Shown in pieces: positions 1 to 7,268 of a stretch of 19,668 nucleotides of DNA; the first letter of the stretch is position 1, and each line of letters begins with the position of its first letter. Below the pieces are notes generated by a model. The model was not told the origin of the DNA, did no database searches, and worked only from the letters and a program-made list of their open reading frames with translations. This DNA is from RUG14199 sp045535205. GTDB taxonomy: Bacteria; Bacillota; Clostridia; Oscillospirales; CAG-272. The translations under genes were made by a program, and so were the position numbers. The stretch is from contig JAZSLF010000001.1 in NCBI GenBank assembly GCA_045535205.1, positions 1-19,668 of the forward strand, in the 5' to 3' direction.

Positions 1-3
1 CAC

Positions 4-35
4 TTGTCTTCCTAAGACCGCTTGGCCTCCGACTT
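4..35. other. residual sequencing adapter at contig edge
   Basis: These 32 bases read, on the reverse strand, as the BGI/DNBSEQ (MGI) read adapter that starts AAGTCGGAGGCCAAGCGG and ends TCTTAGGAAGACAA. The match, made from memory of the adapter, is end to end. The expected coding frame of the neighbouring protein makes sense only from about base 36. The stretch is therefore not genomic and should be trimmed; bases 1-3 are also suspect. Confidence 0.9.
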
Positions 36-545
36 CTTCTCAACGAATATCTCATGATCTACTACGGCGAAGGCTGGGAATATATCAGAGAATATCTTGA
101 AATGGCTCACGCAGCAGGTGATGCCAACGGCTGTTGGACAAACAATTACGACAGACCCTGGAACCTCTACAATGAAGAATATTTCAGAGATAACTACAAG
201 ACAATGTCTCAGCTGTTTGAAAACGCCCTCGCAGAAGCAACAACAGAAGAACATATTCACAGACTTGAGCTCTGCCGTATGCACTGTGACTTTATGGGTC
301 TCTCTGCAACATACGAAAGAGACTATGTAAACGGTGATGCAACTGCAAGAGCGGAATATGAAGAAGCTTATGCAAGACTCTACAACAATATTGTAGATAA
401 CGAGATCAGACTTACAAGCTACGGCTCAGGTCATTATGCCGCAAATAACTTCCCCGAAAGCGAAGCAGACATTTACAATACAATGGAATGGCTTGATGAA
501 GGCTTTACAGGCAGATGGGAATGGGACGGTATAAGATGGCAGTAA
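36..545 (+). CDS. C-terminal part of a DUF4838-like protein (5' truncated)
   Basis: The open frame is cut by the contig edge and ends at TAA 543-545. About 169 residues are visible, beginning LLNEYLMIYYGEGWEYI; codons before base 36 come from adapter and are not real. The protein is rich in aromatic and acidic residues with alternating helices. The pattern of a tyrosine-rich helix with YYG, then a long helical segment with regularly spaced Leu, Glu and Arg, resembles the C-terminal part of DUF4838 proteins. These are large, often secreted proteins found with glycoside hydrolases in gut and soil bacteria. No catalytic residue can be assigned and the N-terminus is missing, so a carbohydrate-related role is inference only. 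An internal ATG at 54 is not a credible start, because the homologous-looking segment begins before it. A strong terminator follows 40 nt after the stop. Confidence 0.55.
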   Translation, partial: LLNEYLMIYYGEGWEYIREYLEMAHAAGDANGCWTNNYDRPWNLYNEEYFRDNYKTMSQLFENALAEATTEEHIHRLELCRMHCDFMGLSATYERDYVNGDATARAEYEEAYARLYNNIVDNEIRLTSYGSGHYAANNFPESEADIYNTMEWLDEGFTGRWEWDGIRWQ

Positions 546-584
546 TTCTGCATTTGTAGAAAACCATTGGAACATAAAAGTATA

Positions 585-618
585 CCCCAAGTGCTTCTCC
601 GGCACTTGGGGTTCTTTT
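585..618 (+). terminator. Rho-independent terminator
   Basis: A perfect 10-bp stem (CCCCAAGTGC / GCACTTGGGG) with a 7-nt loop is followed by TTCTTTT. It ends transcription of the DUF4838-like gene. The opposite strand has a weaker T-run beyond the stem, so it may also stop the converging nucleoside hydrolase operon. Confidence 0.85.
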
Positions 619-649
619 AATTGTAATACTCTGTTTGGAGCTACTGTGT

Positions 650-1555
650 TCAGTTTTTGCCGCCGCCTTTAAGAACATCCCAAAGATAATTCATAATGGG
701 ATCTCTATCCATTTTTGTAAGCCATGCGATCTCATGTCTCGTATCGTCGAAGGCGAACTTTTTTTCGTCATTAAGTATGGGGCAGGGGATAATATCGTAT
801 TCAATGTGTTCGGGTGTGTCGATAACGGCAGGAGCACCGAGGTCCCAAATGGTCCTTCTCCATTCCGAGTAGCTTCCTGCATTTCGGTATGCTGTGTCGC
901 CAAGCTCCCAAAGGTAGTCACAGGCAGGGTTATGACCCTTCAGCTCACCTACAAAATCAATGTCGGCCTTGAGGGCATACGTGACCCAGTTGGCAGGAAC
1001 GATAATTAGCGGCACGCCGCTGTCAAATAAAATCTGACCGGCTTTATAATCCTGCTCAAGATTATAATCAAGTGGGGTCACACAGGTGAAATCACAGCAG
1101 GCAAGCCATATAACGCATATTTTTTCTTTTATGGAGGGGTCAAGCATTATAGCAGATGTAATGTTGGTTATGGCACCTATGGCAAGAACGTAGATTATTT
1201 CATCGCTCTCTTTGGCAAGCTTAATAAGATGCTCTGCGGCTTCGCTTTCCACAGGGGCATTTGTTACGTCGATCTTTGTTTTGCTTCCTCTGAGTATGGG
1301 GATGTTGTGCTCCTTGTTGCAAAGGGAGAGCACCTTGCAAATCTCCTCATAGCTTTTTTCCATGCCCAAAGCATAGTCGGGAAACCAATCGTGCGAATAA
1401 TGCTCTGCATATACTGCTAAAAGCTCTTCCTTTTCGGAAAAATAACAAGCGGCAATTGTAAACTGATCGTCTATCTCGTTGAAAGCATCTGTGTCGAGGA
1501 CAACTTTTTTCTTTCTGTCACTTTTGATGTCTTCCATTATTTCACGAATTGTCAT
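650..1555 (-). CDS. nucleoside hydrolase (IU-NH) family protein
   Basis: The 301-residue product fits the inosine/uridine-preferring nucleoside hydrolase family, which cleaves the N-glycosidic bond of ribonucleosides using a bound Ca2+. The N-terminal metal motif is visible as VVLDTDAFNEIDDQF (residues 18-32), with Asp21, Asp23, Asp29 and Asp30 as likely ligands. The segment AIGAITNITSAI (125-136) matches the usual LGPLTN helix. Asp238 in WDLGAPAVI probably supplies the C-terminal metal ligand. Two departures from the classic enzyme are clear: DTDPGxDD has become DTDAFNEIDD, and the canonical His before the C-terminal Asp is Trp237. Length is near the family norm of ~310. The start has a good site (AAGGAG, 5 nt spacing). 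It is the second gene of an operon, 32 bp after the TIM-barrel gene. No signal peptide is seen, so it is cytoplasmic. Substrate is unknown; this branch may act on a non-standard nucleoside. Confidence 0.85.
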   Translation of the reverse strand: MTIREIMEDIKSDRKKKVVLDTDAFNEIDDQFTIAACYFSEKEELLAVYAEHYSHDWFPDYALGMEKSYEEICKVLSLCNKEHNIPILRGSKTKIDVTNAPVESEAAEHLIKLAKESDEIIYVLAIGAITNITSAIMLDPSIKEKICVIWLACCDFTCVTPLDYNLEQDYKAGQILFDSGVPLIIVPANWVTYALKADIDFVGELKGHNPACDYLWELGDTAYRNAGSYSEWRRTIWDLGAPAVIDTPEHIEYDIIPCPILNDEKKFAFDDTRHEIAWLTKMDRDPIMNYLWDVLKGGGKN

Positions 1556-1587
1556 AAAAGCTCCTTATATTATGTGATTTTTGTTTT

Positions 1588-2433
1588 TTATCCCTGAAGA
1601 ACAGCTTGATTTTTGGCAGGACTGTTTCTTCCCTGTATTTTAGGCATACGTCTTTCGAGGGCGGCAAGACCGATCTCAATATCTTCGATGGCTTCAGCTT
1701 CGTTGAAACAGCCGACAGTTACCATATCGCAGTCACGAATTGTAGCATAGTTGAAATTGAGGCCCACAAAGGGTGTTGTTCTTCCTGCGGCAAAGGGCTT
1801 TATTGTCATAACAGGCTTCTTTGCACTTCTTATGATAGTTGCAACAGCTTCTATCTCAACCTGCATCAAAAATCCCATGCAGTTATATATCTGAATGTAC
1901 GTTTCAACGTCATATCCGTTTTCGTCGCTGTAAAGGACAAGCTCAGGCATATGAGCAGACAGACCGGGGACCATGCCTGCATCACGTATCATCTTGGTGT
2001 AGTCATCAAGTCTTGCAATTGTTCTCTTATTCTTGTTTACAAGCTGTTCTGCACTGTAATGGTGGATAAGACATATTTTTGTTCCTCTTGCGGCAGACTC
2101 TTTTATTGTAGCCTCAGCTTCACGTCTCGCTTCGGGGGTGTCGTCAACGTTGACAACGGGAGTATCCACCATTATCATGGGACGGTTACAGCTTTCTTCG
2201 GCAGCGTGAACTGCTTCAACGATATGAGGATTCATACCGAAGGGAGCCATGACCGTGTCAACTCCTCTTGAGAGAAAGGCTTCAAACATGGGAACGATTG
2301 TTTTCGAGGTGCTGTGTCTTTCTTTTATCATGTTATCGGCACTTGCACTTCTGTGGCTGTAGCCTGCGATCCAGTTTGTTCCTGCGATCATTCTTGAAAC
2401 GGAGATCCCGCCGACTTCGGTTCTGGGAAACAT
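1588..2433 (-). CDS. TIM-barrel protein, aldo/keto-reductase-like
   Basis: This 281-residue soluble protein begins FPRTEVGGISVSRMIAGTNW, which resembles the strand-1 segment of aldo/keto-reductase-like barrels (GxxVSRxxxGT). The body alternates predicted strands and helices as in a beta/alpha barrel: GVDTVMAPFG, PMIMVDTP, KICLIHHYS, GMVPGLSAH, KKPVMTIKPFAAGR and DMVTVGCFNEAEAIEDIE. The last resembles the end of AKR proteins, where a glycine strand is followed by an acidic helix. The AKR Tyr-Lys-His catalytic set and the RxxxxR cofactor motif are not evident, so oxidoreductase activity is not supported; a lyase, epimerase or hydrolase on the same fold is equally possible. The start is chosen from GAGAGG about 8 nt upstream. 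It is first in the operon and shares it with the nucleoside hydrolase, suggesting joint use in nucleoside or sugar breakdown (inference). Exact function unknown. Confidence 0.75.
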   Translation of the reverse strand: MFPRTEVGGISVSRMIAGTNWIAGYSHRSASADNMIKERHSTSKTIVPMFEAFLSRGVDTVMAPFGMNPHIVEAVHAAEESCNRPMIMVDTPVVNVDDTPEARREAEATIKESAARGTKICLIHHYSAEQLVNKNKRTIARLDDYTKMIRDAGMVPGLSAHMPELVLYSDENGYDVETYIQIYNCMGFLMQVEIEAVATIIRSAKKPVMTIKPFAAGRTTPFVGLNFNYATIRDCDMVTVGCFNEAEAIEDIEIGLAALERRMPKIQGRNSPAKNQAVLQG

Positions 2434-2465
2434 AATTCATACCTCTCGGAATTTTATTTTTATAT

Positions 2466-2494
2466 ATTTTATCATATTTTTTCAAGCTATTCAA
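2466..2494 (-). promoter_or_regulatory. sigma-A promoter of the TIM-barrel/nucleoside hydrolase operon
   Basis: On the minus strand TTGAAT (-35) and TAAAAT (-10) are separated by exactly 17 bp, with TGA just before the -10 (extended -10). It lies about 33-60 nt upstream of the start codon at 2433, and no other gene intervenes. Confidence 0.65.
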
Positions 2495-2570
2495 CATTAA
2501 AATCCAACCTTGAAAAATTAATTTGATATTGTCTGAAACAGCATGAAAAATGCCATGAAAAACGCAGGGG

Positions 2571-2599
2571 TTGATTTTTACTGTAAAATGTAGTATAAT
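2571..2599 (+). promoter_or_regulatory. sigma-A promoter of the 3D-protein gene, with an overlapping palindrome
   Basis: TTGATT and TATAAT are 17 bp apart, giving a predicted transcription start near 2606 and a ~40 nt leader. The palindrome TTTTACTGTAAAA (2576-2588) overlaps the end of the -35 and the spacer, where a repressor could bind. A related palindrome lies near the S1 and YitT genes at 6241. Confidence 0.7.
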
Positions 2600-2647
2600 A
2601 ACAATGTATGGGCAAAAATCAAGGAGAGCGAAAACCCTCTTTCATCA

Positions 2648-4039
2648 TTGGTTTTATCTCATATCAAACCAATTTTCAGTCAGGTGGTGGAACATTTGAA
2701 GAAACGAGCAAACGCATCCAAACGTGCGATGGCTGAACTTCATTCAAACAGTACCGACAATAATGATCAAGTCTTTAAGCCGTCGTCAAATGCAGAAAGC
2801 AATAGAGAAAAGCTTAAAATGGAGCTTATGGGAAAGCCTCAGTTTTCAACTGCACAGAATAAAACACGTGTAGTTGTTGATGCTCCCCTTAAACAGACCG
2901 TTTCGTCAAAGACAGAGTTGAAATCCGGTTATGTAACGGAGCCCGTGATGAATACGGCACAGCCTAAAGCGACAGCACCCGTGATGAACACGGCACAGCC
3001 TAAAGCGGCAGCACCCGTGATGAATACGGCACAGCCTAAAGCGACAGCACCCGTGATGAATACGGCACAGTTTAAAACGGCAGAGCCTGTTAAAAAAGAA
3101 AAGACAGCGAAAAAAACAAAAAAAGTCAAAAGAAAAGGACTTGCCGCAGTAATTTCGGCACTTGCCTTGCTTCTGTCTGCGGCGGTGGCTACAGGTACAT
3201 ATCTGTACGTAAACAGAGAAGAGGAATTTGTTCCTCCCGATGTTACGGCGGGAATAATGTCTCTTGAAGCTCCTGCGGAAAGCATGGTTACAGCAAGCAC
3301 CGAGGTACAGTATCTTACCTCTGAGCGATACAGCGTGAAGTTCACCTTTTATGAAAGTCCTGAGATCATCTGTACAACTACGGAAACAACAGTAGGTGCA
3401 TTGATGGATAAGCTGGGAATTACGGTGGACGAGGACAACAGGTGTTCGATGACGAGCGAGGATGTGCTTGTTGAGGATAGTATCGTCGATATTCAGACAA
3501 TAACCTACGATACGGTATCAACGCAGGAAGCAGTACCCTATGAAACAGAATATATAGACGTAAGAACCATCCCTAAAGGAACGACAAAGCTTAACAAGGA
3601 AGGCAAAAAGGGTGTAAAGACATATACCTATAAGCTGACTCTTGTCAATGGTGTTGAGGAGTCGAGAGAGCTTGTGAGCGAGGCTGTTACTACAAAGCCT
3701 GTTACAAGAGTTATGTACAGAGGTGTGGGCGGAACAGTTACGTCTCAGGGAAAGACCTATAATTATTCATATTATATAGATGTGAAGGCAACGGTTTATA
3801 ATATCGTCGGAAATACAGCTTCCGGTCTTCCTACAAGCACGTCTGTGATGGCGGTAGACCCCAAAGTCATTCCTCTCGGAACCAAGTGTGTCGTAACCGG
3901 CGGAAGCGGAGACTACGGCTACAGAATAGCCGCAGATACGGGCGGTTCAATTAAAGGCAATAAAATAGACCTTTGGTATCCGGCGGGAACCTTTAACGGC
4001 TTCGGCTGGCGAAGCACAAGAGTATACATTCTCGAATGA
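2648..4039 (+). CDS. membrane-anchored DUF348-G5-3D cell-wall protein
   Basis: The 463-residue protein has a ~160-residue cytoplasmic tail, then a Lys-rich stretch and one membrane helix (about 165-188), with the rest outside. The tail carries four 12-residue repeats (97-144). Outside there is a DUF348 ubiquitin-like domain (~230-278), a G5 domain (~287-358) and a C-terminal 3D domain (~376-463). The three conserved Asp residues of 3D are visible: Asp404 in AVDPKVIPLGT, Asp430 in AADTGG and Asp441 in KIDLW. The order resembles YabE and Rpf-type resuscitation/muralytic proteins of Firmicutes, in which 3D is an MltA-like double-psi barrel thought to cleave peptidoglycan. The start is uncertain. 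No ATG is well placed; TTG at 2648 is in frame, but the AAGGAG at 2621-2626 is 21 nt away, and ATG at 2729 has no visible site. It is first in a transcript with the serine hydrolase gene, 22 bp away. Confidence 0.85.
   Translation: MVLSHIKPIFSQVVEHLKKRANASKRAMAELHSNSTDNNDQVFKPSSNAESNREKLKMELMGKPQFSTAQNKTRVVVDAPLKQTVSSKTELKSGYVTEPVMNTAQPKATAPVMNTAQPKAAAPVMNTAQPKATAPVMNTAQFKTAEPVKKEKTAKKTKKVKRKGLAAVISALALLLSAAVATGTYLYVNREEEFVPPDVTAGIMSLEAPAESMVTASTEVQYLTSERYSVKFTFYESPEIICTTTETTVGALMDKLGITVDEDNRCSMTSEDVLVEDSIVDIQTITYDTVSTQEAVPYETEYIDVRTIPKGTTKLNKEGKKGVKTYTYKLTLVNGVEESRELVSEAVTTKPVTRVMYRGVGGTVTSQGKTYNYSYYIDVKATVYNIVGNTASGLPTSTSVMAVDPKVIPLGTKCVVTGGSGDYGYRIAADTGGSIKGNKIDLWYPAGTFNGFGWRSTRVYILE
2939..3082 (+). 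repeat. four tandem 36-bp coding repeats
   Basis: Four head-to-tail 36-bp units (2939-2974, 2975-3010, 3011-3046, 3047-3082) encode variants of APVMNTAQPKAT in the cytoplasmic tail of the 3D protein. The first three are nearly identical at base level; the fourth has diverged (QFKTA). Near-identity at silent positions points to recent slippage or duplication. Confidence 0.95.
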
Positions 4040-4061
4040 TAATAAATTAACGGAGATAAAA

Positions 4062-5207
4062 ATGGATTTTACAAAACTGCGTGAATTTCAGAATTGGATG
4101 AGCGATAGCTGGAGAATACCGGGAAGCACCTGCGTTGCTTACGTAAACGGTGAAAAGGTATACGAGCATTCAGCAGGCTATGCTGACGTTGAAAAGGGAA
4201 TTAAGATGCAGGGCGATGAGCTGATGTTTATGTACAGCATATCGAAGATAGTAACTACCCTTGCCGCACTTCAGCTTCTTGAACAGGGCAAATATCATCT
4301 CAATGACGCTCTCGATTACTATATGCCCGAGTTTTCGGATATGAAGGTTCTGAAAAGATACGATGACGGAACCTCAGAGGTAGTAAAGGCGACAAAGTAT
4401 TTAAAGGTCAGAGATCTGTTTCAGATGACCTGCGGTTATGACTATAACCTTGAGACCGAACAGATAAAGGCGAGAATGTCCCCTGACGGATGTATTTCGA
4501 CAATGGAGATGGCAAAGGCTCTTTCAGAGACTCCTCTTCTTTTTGAACCCGGTGAAAGATGGTGCTACGGACTCGGTCACGATATACTTGCGGCATTTGT
4601 CGAAAAACTTACGGGACAGCGTTTTGCCGATTATGTAAAGGAAAATATTTTTGAACCCGTGGGAATGAAAAACTCATACTTCCATCTTCCTGCTGAAGAA
4701 ATAGAAGCGAGAATGGCACAGCAGTACGTTTTTGATGATCAGACAGTTACCTATAAGCCTATCGGTAAAGGTAACTGGGCTGTTTTCGGCGACGAATATG
4801 ACAGCGGCGGTGCCGGCGTCATTTCAACAGTCTCCGATATAGCTCTGCTTGCAAAGGTTATTGCGGGTGGCGGCGTAACGGACAGCGGAAAGCGTATCAT
4901 TGCCGAAAACACCATTGAGCTTTGGAGAACCAACTGTCTCGATAAAGAGGTTATCAAATGGTACGATTGGGATGCCCTTGCAGGCTACGGCTACGGACTC
5001 GGCGTAAGAACTCATATGAATCCTGCAAAGTCAGGCTCACTTTCGTCTATAGGAGAATTTGGCTGGACAGGTGCGGCAGGCGGCTTTATCATAATTGACC
5101 CCGACAGAAATGCGGCATTGTTCTACGCACATCATATGCAGAACAATCAGGAGTATTTTACAAATCCCAGACTCAGAAATCTTTTCTATGCCTGTATGGA
5201 ATATTAA
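4062..5207 (+). CDS. serine hydrolase, beta-lactamase (class C/EstB) family
   Basis: The 381-residue protein carries the SxxK motif as SISK (Ser59-Lys62) at the start of a long helix, as in class C beta-lactamases, DD-peptidases and EstB-type esterases. The second motif, normally YxN, reads Tyr169-Gly-Leu in CYGLGHDIL, so the Asn is absent. The third, normally KTG/HTG, reads Trp335-Thr-Gly in GWTGAAGG, a form seen in esterase-like members. It is therefore more likely an esterase or peptide hydrolase than an antibiotic-degrading enzyme. No signal peptide is visible, so a cytoplasmic location is favoured. The start has GGAG with 7 nt spacing. It is the second gene after the 3D wall protein, and the transcript ends at a strong hairpin 6 bp after the stop. 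Co-transcription with a wall protein suggests a role with D-amino acid or wall peptides, but this is inference. Confidence 0.88.
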   Translation: MDFTKLREFQNWMSDSWRIPGSTCVAYVNGEKVYEHSAGYADVEKGIKMQGDELMFMYSISKIVTTLAALQLLEQGKYHLNDALDYYMPEFSDMKVLKRYDDGTSEVVKATKYLKVRDLFQMTCGYDYNLETEQIKARMSPDGCISTMEMAKALSETPLLFEPGERWCYGLGHDILAAFVEKLTGQRFADYVKENIFEPVGMKNSYFHLPAEEIEARMAQQYVFDDQTVTYKPIGKGNWAVFGDEYDSGGAGVISTVSDIALLAKVIAGGGVTDSGKRIIAENTIELWRTNCLDKEVIKWYDWDALAGYGYGLGVRTHMNPAKSGSLSSIGEFGWTGAAGGFIIIDPDRNAALFYAHHMQNNQEYFTNPRLRNLFYACMEY

Positions 5208-5212
5208 ACGGA

Positions 5213-5255
5213 AAAACAACGGAGACCGTCTTTATGGGACAGTCTCCGTTGTTTT
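5213..5255. terminator. bidirectional terminator between convergent genes
   Basis: An 11-bp stem (ACAACGGAGAC / GTCTCCGTTGT) is flanked by A-runs on the left and T-runs on the right, so a T-tract follows the hairpin on either strand. It ends the 3D/serine hydrolase transcript on the plus strand and the S1-protein gene on the minus strand. Confidence 0.9.
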
Positions 5256-5274
5256 ATGCGTTTTATTCAATTGT

Positions 5275-6219
5275 CTAAAAATGAGTTTCGATGATCTTTC
5301 TGCACCCATCGGGCGAGTATTTCCAATGGGATATATGGTGTATGCGGTTTCCGTCGATAAAATATTTAAGAGGCTGCAATTCGGTGCTTCGTCTGTATGA
5401 ATCTATGATCGAAAGCTTGACCTTCATTCTTTCTCTGATAATATTTTTTATGTATACGGCACAAATATCACCAAGCTCAGCACCGTCGTATCTTTCTGCA
5501 AGACCTGCAAGATTTGGCGAAAGCTCAACGAAAACCCCGTAATCTTCAATGCTTCTGACACATCCCATAACCGTGCTTCCGATCTCAAATTCAGCCGCAT
5601 TTTCCTCCCAGGTGCCGAGAAGCTCCTTTAGAGTCATATATATTCTTCCGCTTTCACGGTCAATTGATCTGACAGCGGAAAAAAGAACGTCACCCTTGCG
5701 AAGTCTGTCGGAGGGGTGTGATATTCTTGAAACTGAAATACAGTCGACGCTGAGCAGGGAAATGATACCGCATCCGATGTCGACAAATGCACCAAAGGGG
5801 TCAAGATGCGTGACGGAAACGGGAATAATATCACCGCAGACGAGCGTTGAAATATAATTTTCAAGACACATTTTCTGTGCCCGCTTTCTTGAAAGTGTGG
5901 CAATCACCTGACCGTTTTCTTCTTTTATTCCGGTTACCACAAAGCATACGGGTCTACCGACTCTCGTTATGATCGCAATATCACGTGGCTCATCTTCACC
6001 GTTTTTTTCAAGTGCGGCTTCACTTTTCGGAATGATGCCGACAGCACAGCCCAGATCGACGTACAATTCAAGTTTGTCTCCTCTGCAGTATTTTGCTATG
6101 CCCTCAAGAATTATCTGTTCTCTCATGGCTTTTTCCAGCATCTTCGGCGAAGAAAGGTAAAAAGAGTTTTCGTTTGTATTCAGCAGTAAGCCCTCGGGCA
6201 GATATGGTGTTTCCTTCAT
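5275..6219 (-). CDS. S1-domain RNA-binding protein, ribosomal protein S1-like
   Basis: The 314-residue product is built of S1/OB-fold modules. A degenerate N-terminal module spans about 36-112. A clear second one spans ~127-198 (GDIIPVSVTHLDPFGAFVDI). A third spans ~214-273 (GSTVMGCVRSIEDYGVFVEL), each with the GxFV(D/E)-type strand typical of S1. The arrangement resembles short, S1-like proteins of Clostridia, often annotated as 30S ribosomal protein S1. Such proteins bind single-stranded RNA and may assist translation initiation. It is shorter than true RpsA and lacks the six-repeat layout. The start has an excellent ribosome site (AAGGAG, 6 nt spacing). The gene is alone on its transcript, converging with the serine hydrolase gene at a shared terminator and diverging from the YitT gene. 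A cysteine-rich N-terminal module and a ~40-residue basic/aromatic tail after the last module are unassigned. Confidence 0.85.
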   Translation of the reverse strand: MKETPYLPEGLLLNTNENSFYLSSPKMLEKAMREQIILEGIAKYCRGDKLELYVDLGCAVGIIPKSEAALEKNGEDEPRDIAIITRVGRPVCFVVTGIKEENGQVIATLSRKRAQKMCLENYISTLVCGDIIPVSVTHLDPFGAFVDIGCGIISLLSVDCISVSRISHPSDRLRKGDVLFSAVRSIDRESGRIYMTLKELLGTWEENAAEFEIGSTVMGCVRSIEDYGVFVELSPNLAGLAERYDGAELGDICAVYIKNIIRERMKVKLSIIDSYRRSTELQPLKYFIDGNRIHHISHWKYSPDGCRKIIETHF

Positions 6220-6291
6220 TTTATTCTCCTTGTAATATGATTTACAGTAAAATCTATGAAAAGAAGATGTGCTCTATGACATAAATTCATA

Positions 6292-6320
6292 TTGATTATT
6301 TTGGAAATGGGCATTATAAT
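6292..6320 (+). promoter_or_regulatory. sigma-A promoter of the YitT/HD operon
   Basis: TTGATT and TATAAT are 17 bp apart, 31 nt before the start codon. A TACAGTA element (6324-6330) overlaps the expected transcription start, and TTTACAGTAAA (6241-6251) lies upstream between this gene and the divergent S1 gene. Both resemble the palindrome in the promoter at 2571. Confidence 0.75.
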
Positions 6321-6350
6321 ATATACAGTAAAAAATCATGAAGGATTTAA

Positions 6351-7268
6351 ATGATTATGAAAAACAGAAAGTTTTATGATGCATTTTCCACATGGGTGTC
6401 ATTTTTCGGCGGAGCGATACTGTTCGGTGTTGCGATGAATATGTTTTTGTCTCCCGGAAAAATAGTAATGGGAGGAATAACGGGAATTTCCGCTACAATA
6501 AATTATATGTTTCCTTCCATTCCCATAGGTGTCATGATAATGCTTATGAACATTCCTCTTTTATTTTTTAATATGAGAGTCGTCGGTGTTCGTGCAATGC
6601 TTAAAACGGTTGCGGGTATAGCCGTATCCTCTGTGATGATAGACCTGCTCACTTTTTTGCCTGTAACTCTTGATGATCCTTTTTTATGTGCACTTTTGGG
6701 CGGAGCAATTCTCGGAAGCGGCGCGGGGCTTATGCTTACAAGAGGCTTTACCACCGGAGGAAGTGATCTTACGGCGTTTCTTTTGAAACGGAAGATCAGA
6801 AATCTAACAACAGGACGAATTATCCTTTTAATTGACGTTATTGTAGTTGTGGGCTCGGCACTTGTAATGAAGAATTACGAAGGAATAATATATTCCGCAA
6901 TTTCCATATTTGCCTACAGCGTTTCCATAGATGCCGTAATGGGAGGAGCAGAAAGAGCAAAGCTTGCTTTTATCGTTTCCTCAGATCACAAGAAGGTTGC
7001 TGCCGCTATTTCAAATGAATTGAACAGAGGTATAACCGTGCTTCACGGAAACGGCTGGTATACGGGCGAGGACAAAGAAATACTCATGTGTGTGGTGAAG
7101 AGACATGAGGAATACCTCATTAAGAAGGTCGTTGAAAAGGAGGATCCGACAGCCTTCATGATTCTTTCAGATGCAACAGAGGTGCTCGGTATGGGCTTTA
7201 AGAGGATAGAGCAAAACGAAGCCGTGACAGAGAAAAACAAGAAGGGAAAAGAAAATGATAACGTTTGA
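6351..7268 (+). CDS. YitT family membrane protein (DUF161 + DUF2179)
   Basis: This 305-residue protein has about five to six hydrophobic helices in residues 14-205, including FFGGAILFGVAMNMF, the conserved GGITGIS turn and the LTRGFTTGGSDL segment typical of YitT_membrane repeats. A soluble DUF2179 domain follows (~212-285, SDHKKVAAAISNELNRGITV through DATEVLGMGF). The family is widespread in Firmicutes with several paralogues per genome; its transported substrate or role is unknown, although the DUF2179 domain has a ligand-binding-like fold. A Lys/Glu-rich tail ends the protein. The start at 6351 follows AAGG with ~6-7 nt spacing; a second ATG two codons later could also serve. It heads an operon whose next gene overlaps it by 14 bp. 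Confidence 0.93.
   Translation: MIMKNRKFYDAFSTWVSFFGGAILFGVAMNMFLSPGKIVMGGITGISATINYMFPSIPIGVMIMLMNIPLLFFNMRVVGVRAMLKTVAGIAVSSVMIDLLTFLPVTLDDPFLCALLGGAILGSGAGLMLTRGFTTGGSDLTAFLLKRKIRNLTTGRIILLIDVIVVVGSALVMKNYEGIIYSAISIFAYSVSIDAVMGGAERAKLAFIVSSDHKKVAAAISNELNRGITVLHGNGWYTGEDKEILMCVVKRHEEYLIKKVVEKEDPTAFMILSDATEVLGMGFKRIEQNEAVTEKNKKGKENDNV

Noticed and set aside
1606..2271. 221-codon plus-strand frame opposite the TIM-barrel gene
   Set aside because: It is antisense to a convincing gene with a promoter and ribosome site. Its residue makeup (rich in Cys, Ser, Phe) is typical of a shadow frame.
2621..2640. Strong-looking AAGGAG as proof of a start near 2632
   Set aside because: No ATG, GTG or TTG lies 5-12 nt downstream in any frame, so it does not decide the start of the 3D gene.
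2939..3082. The 36-bp repeats as a mobile element or regulatory repeat
   Set aside because: They keep the reading frame and are fully explained as protein-coding tandem repeats.
6220..6300. Promoter for the S1-domain gene on the minus strand
   Set aside because: No -35/-10 pair with acceptable spacing could be found, although the gene must be transcribed from here.
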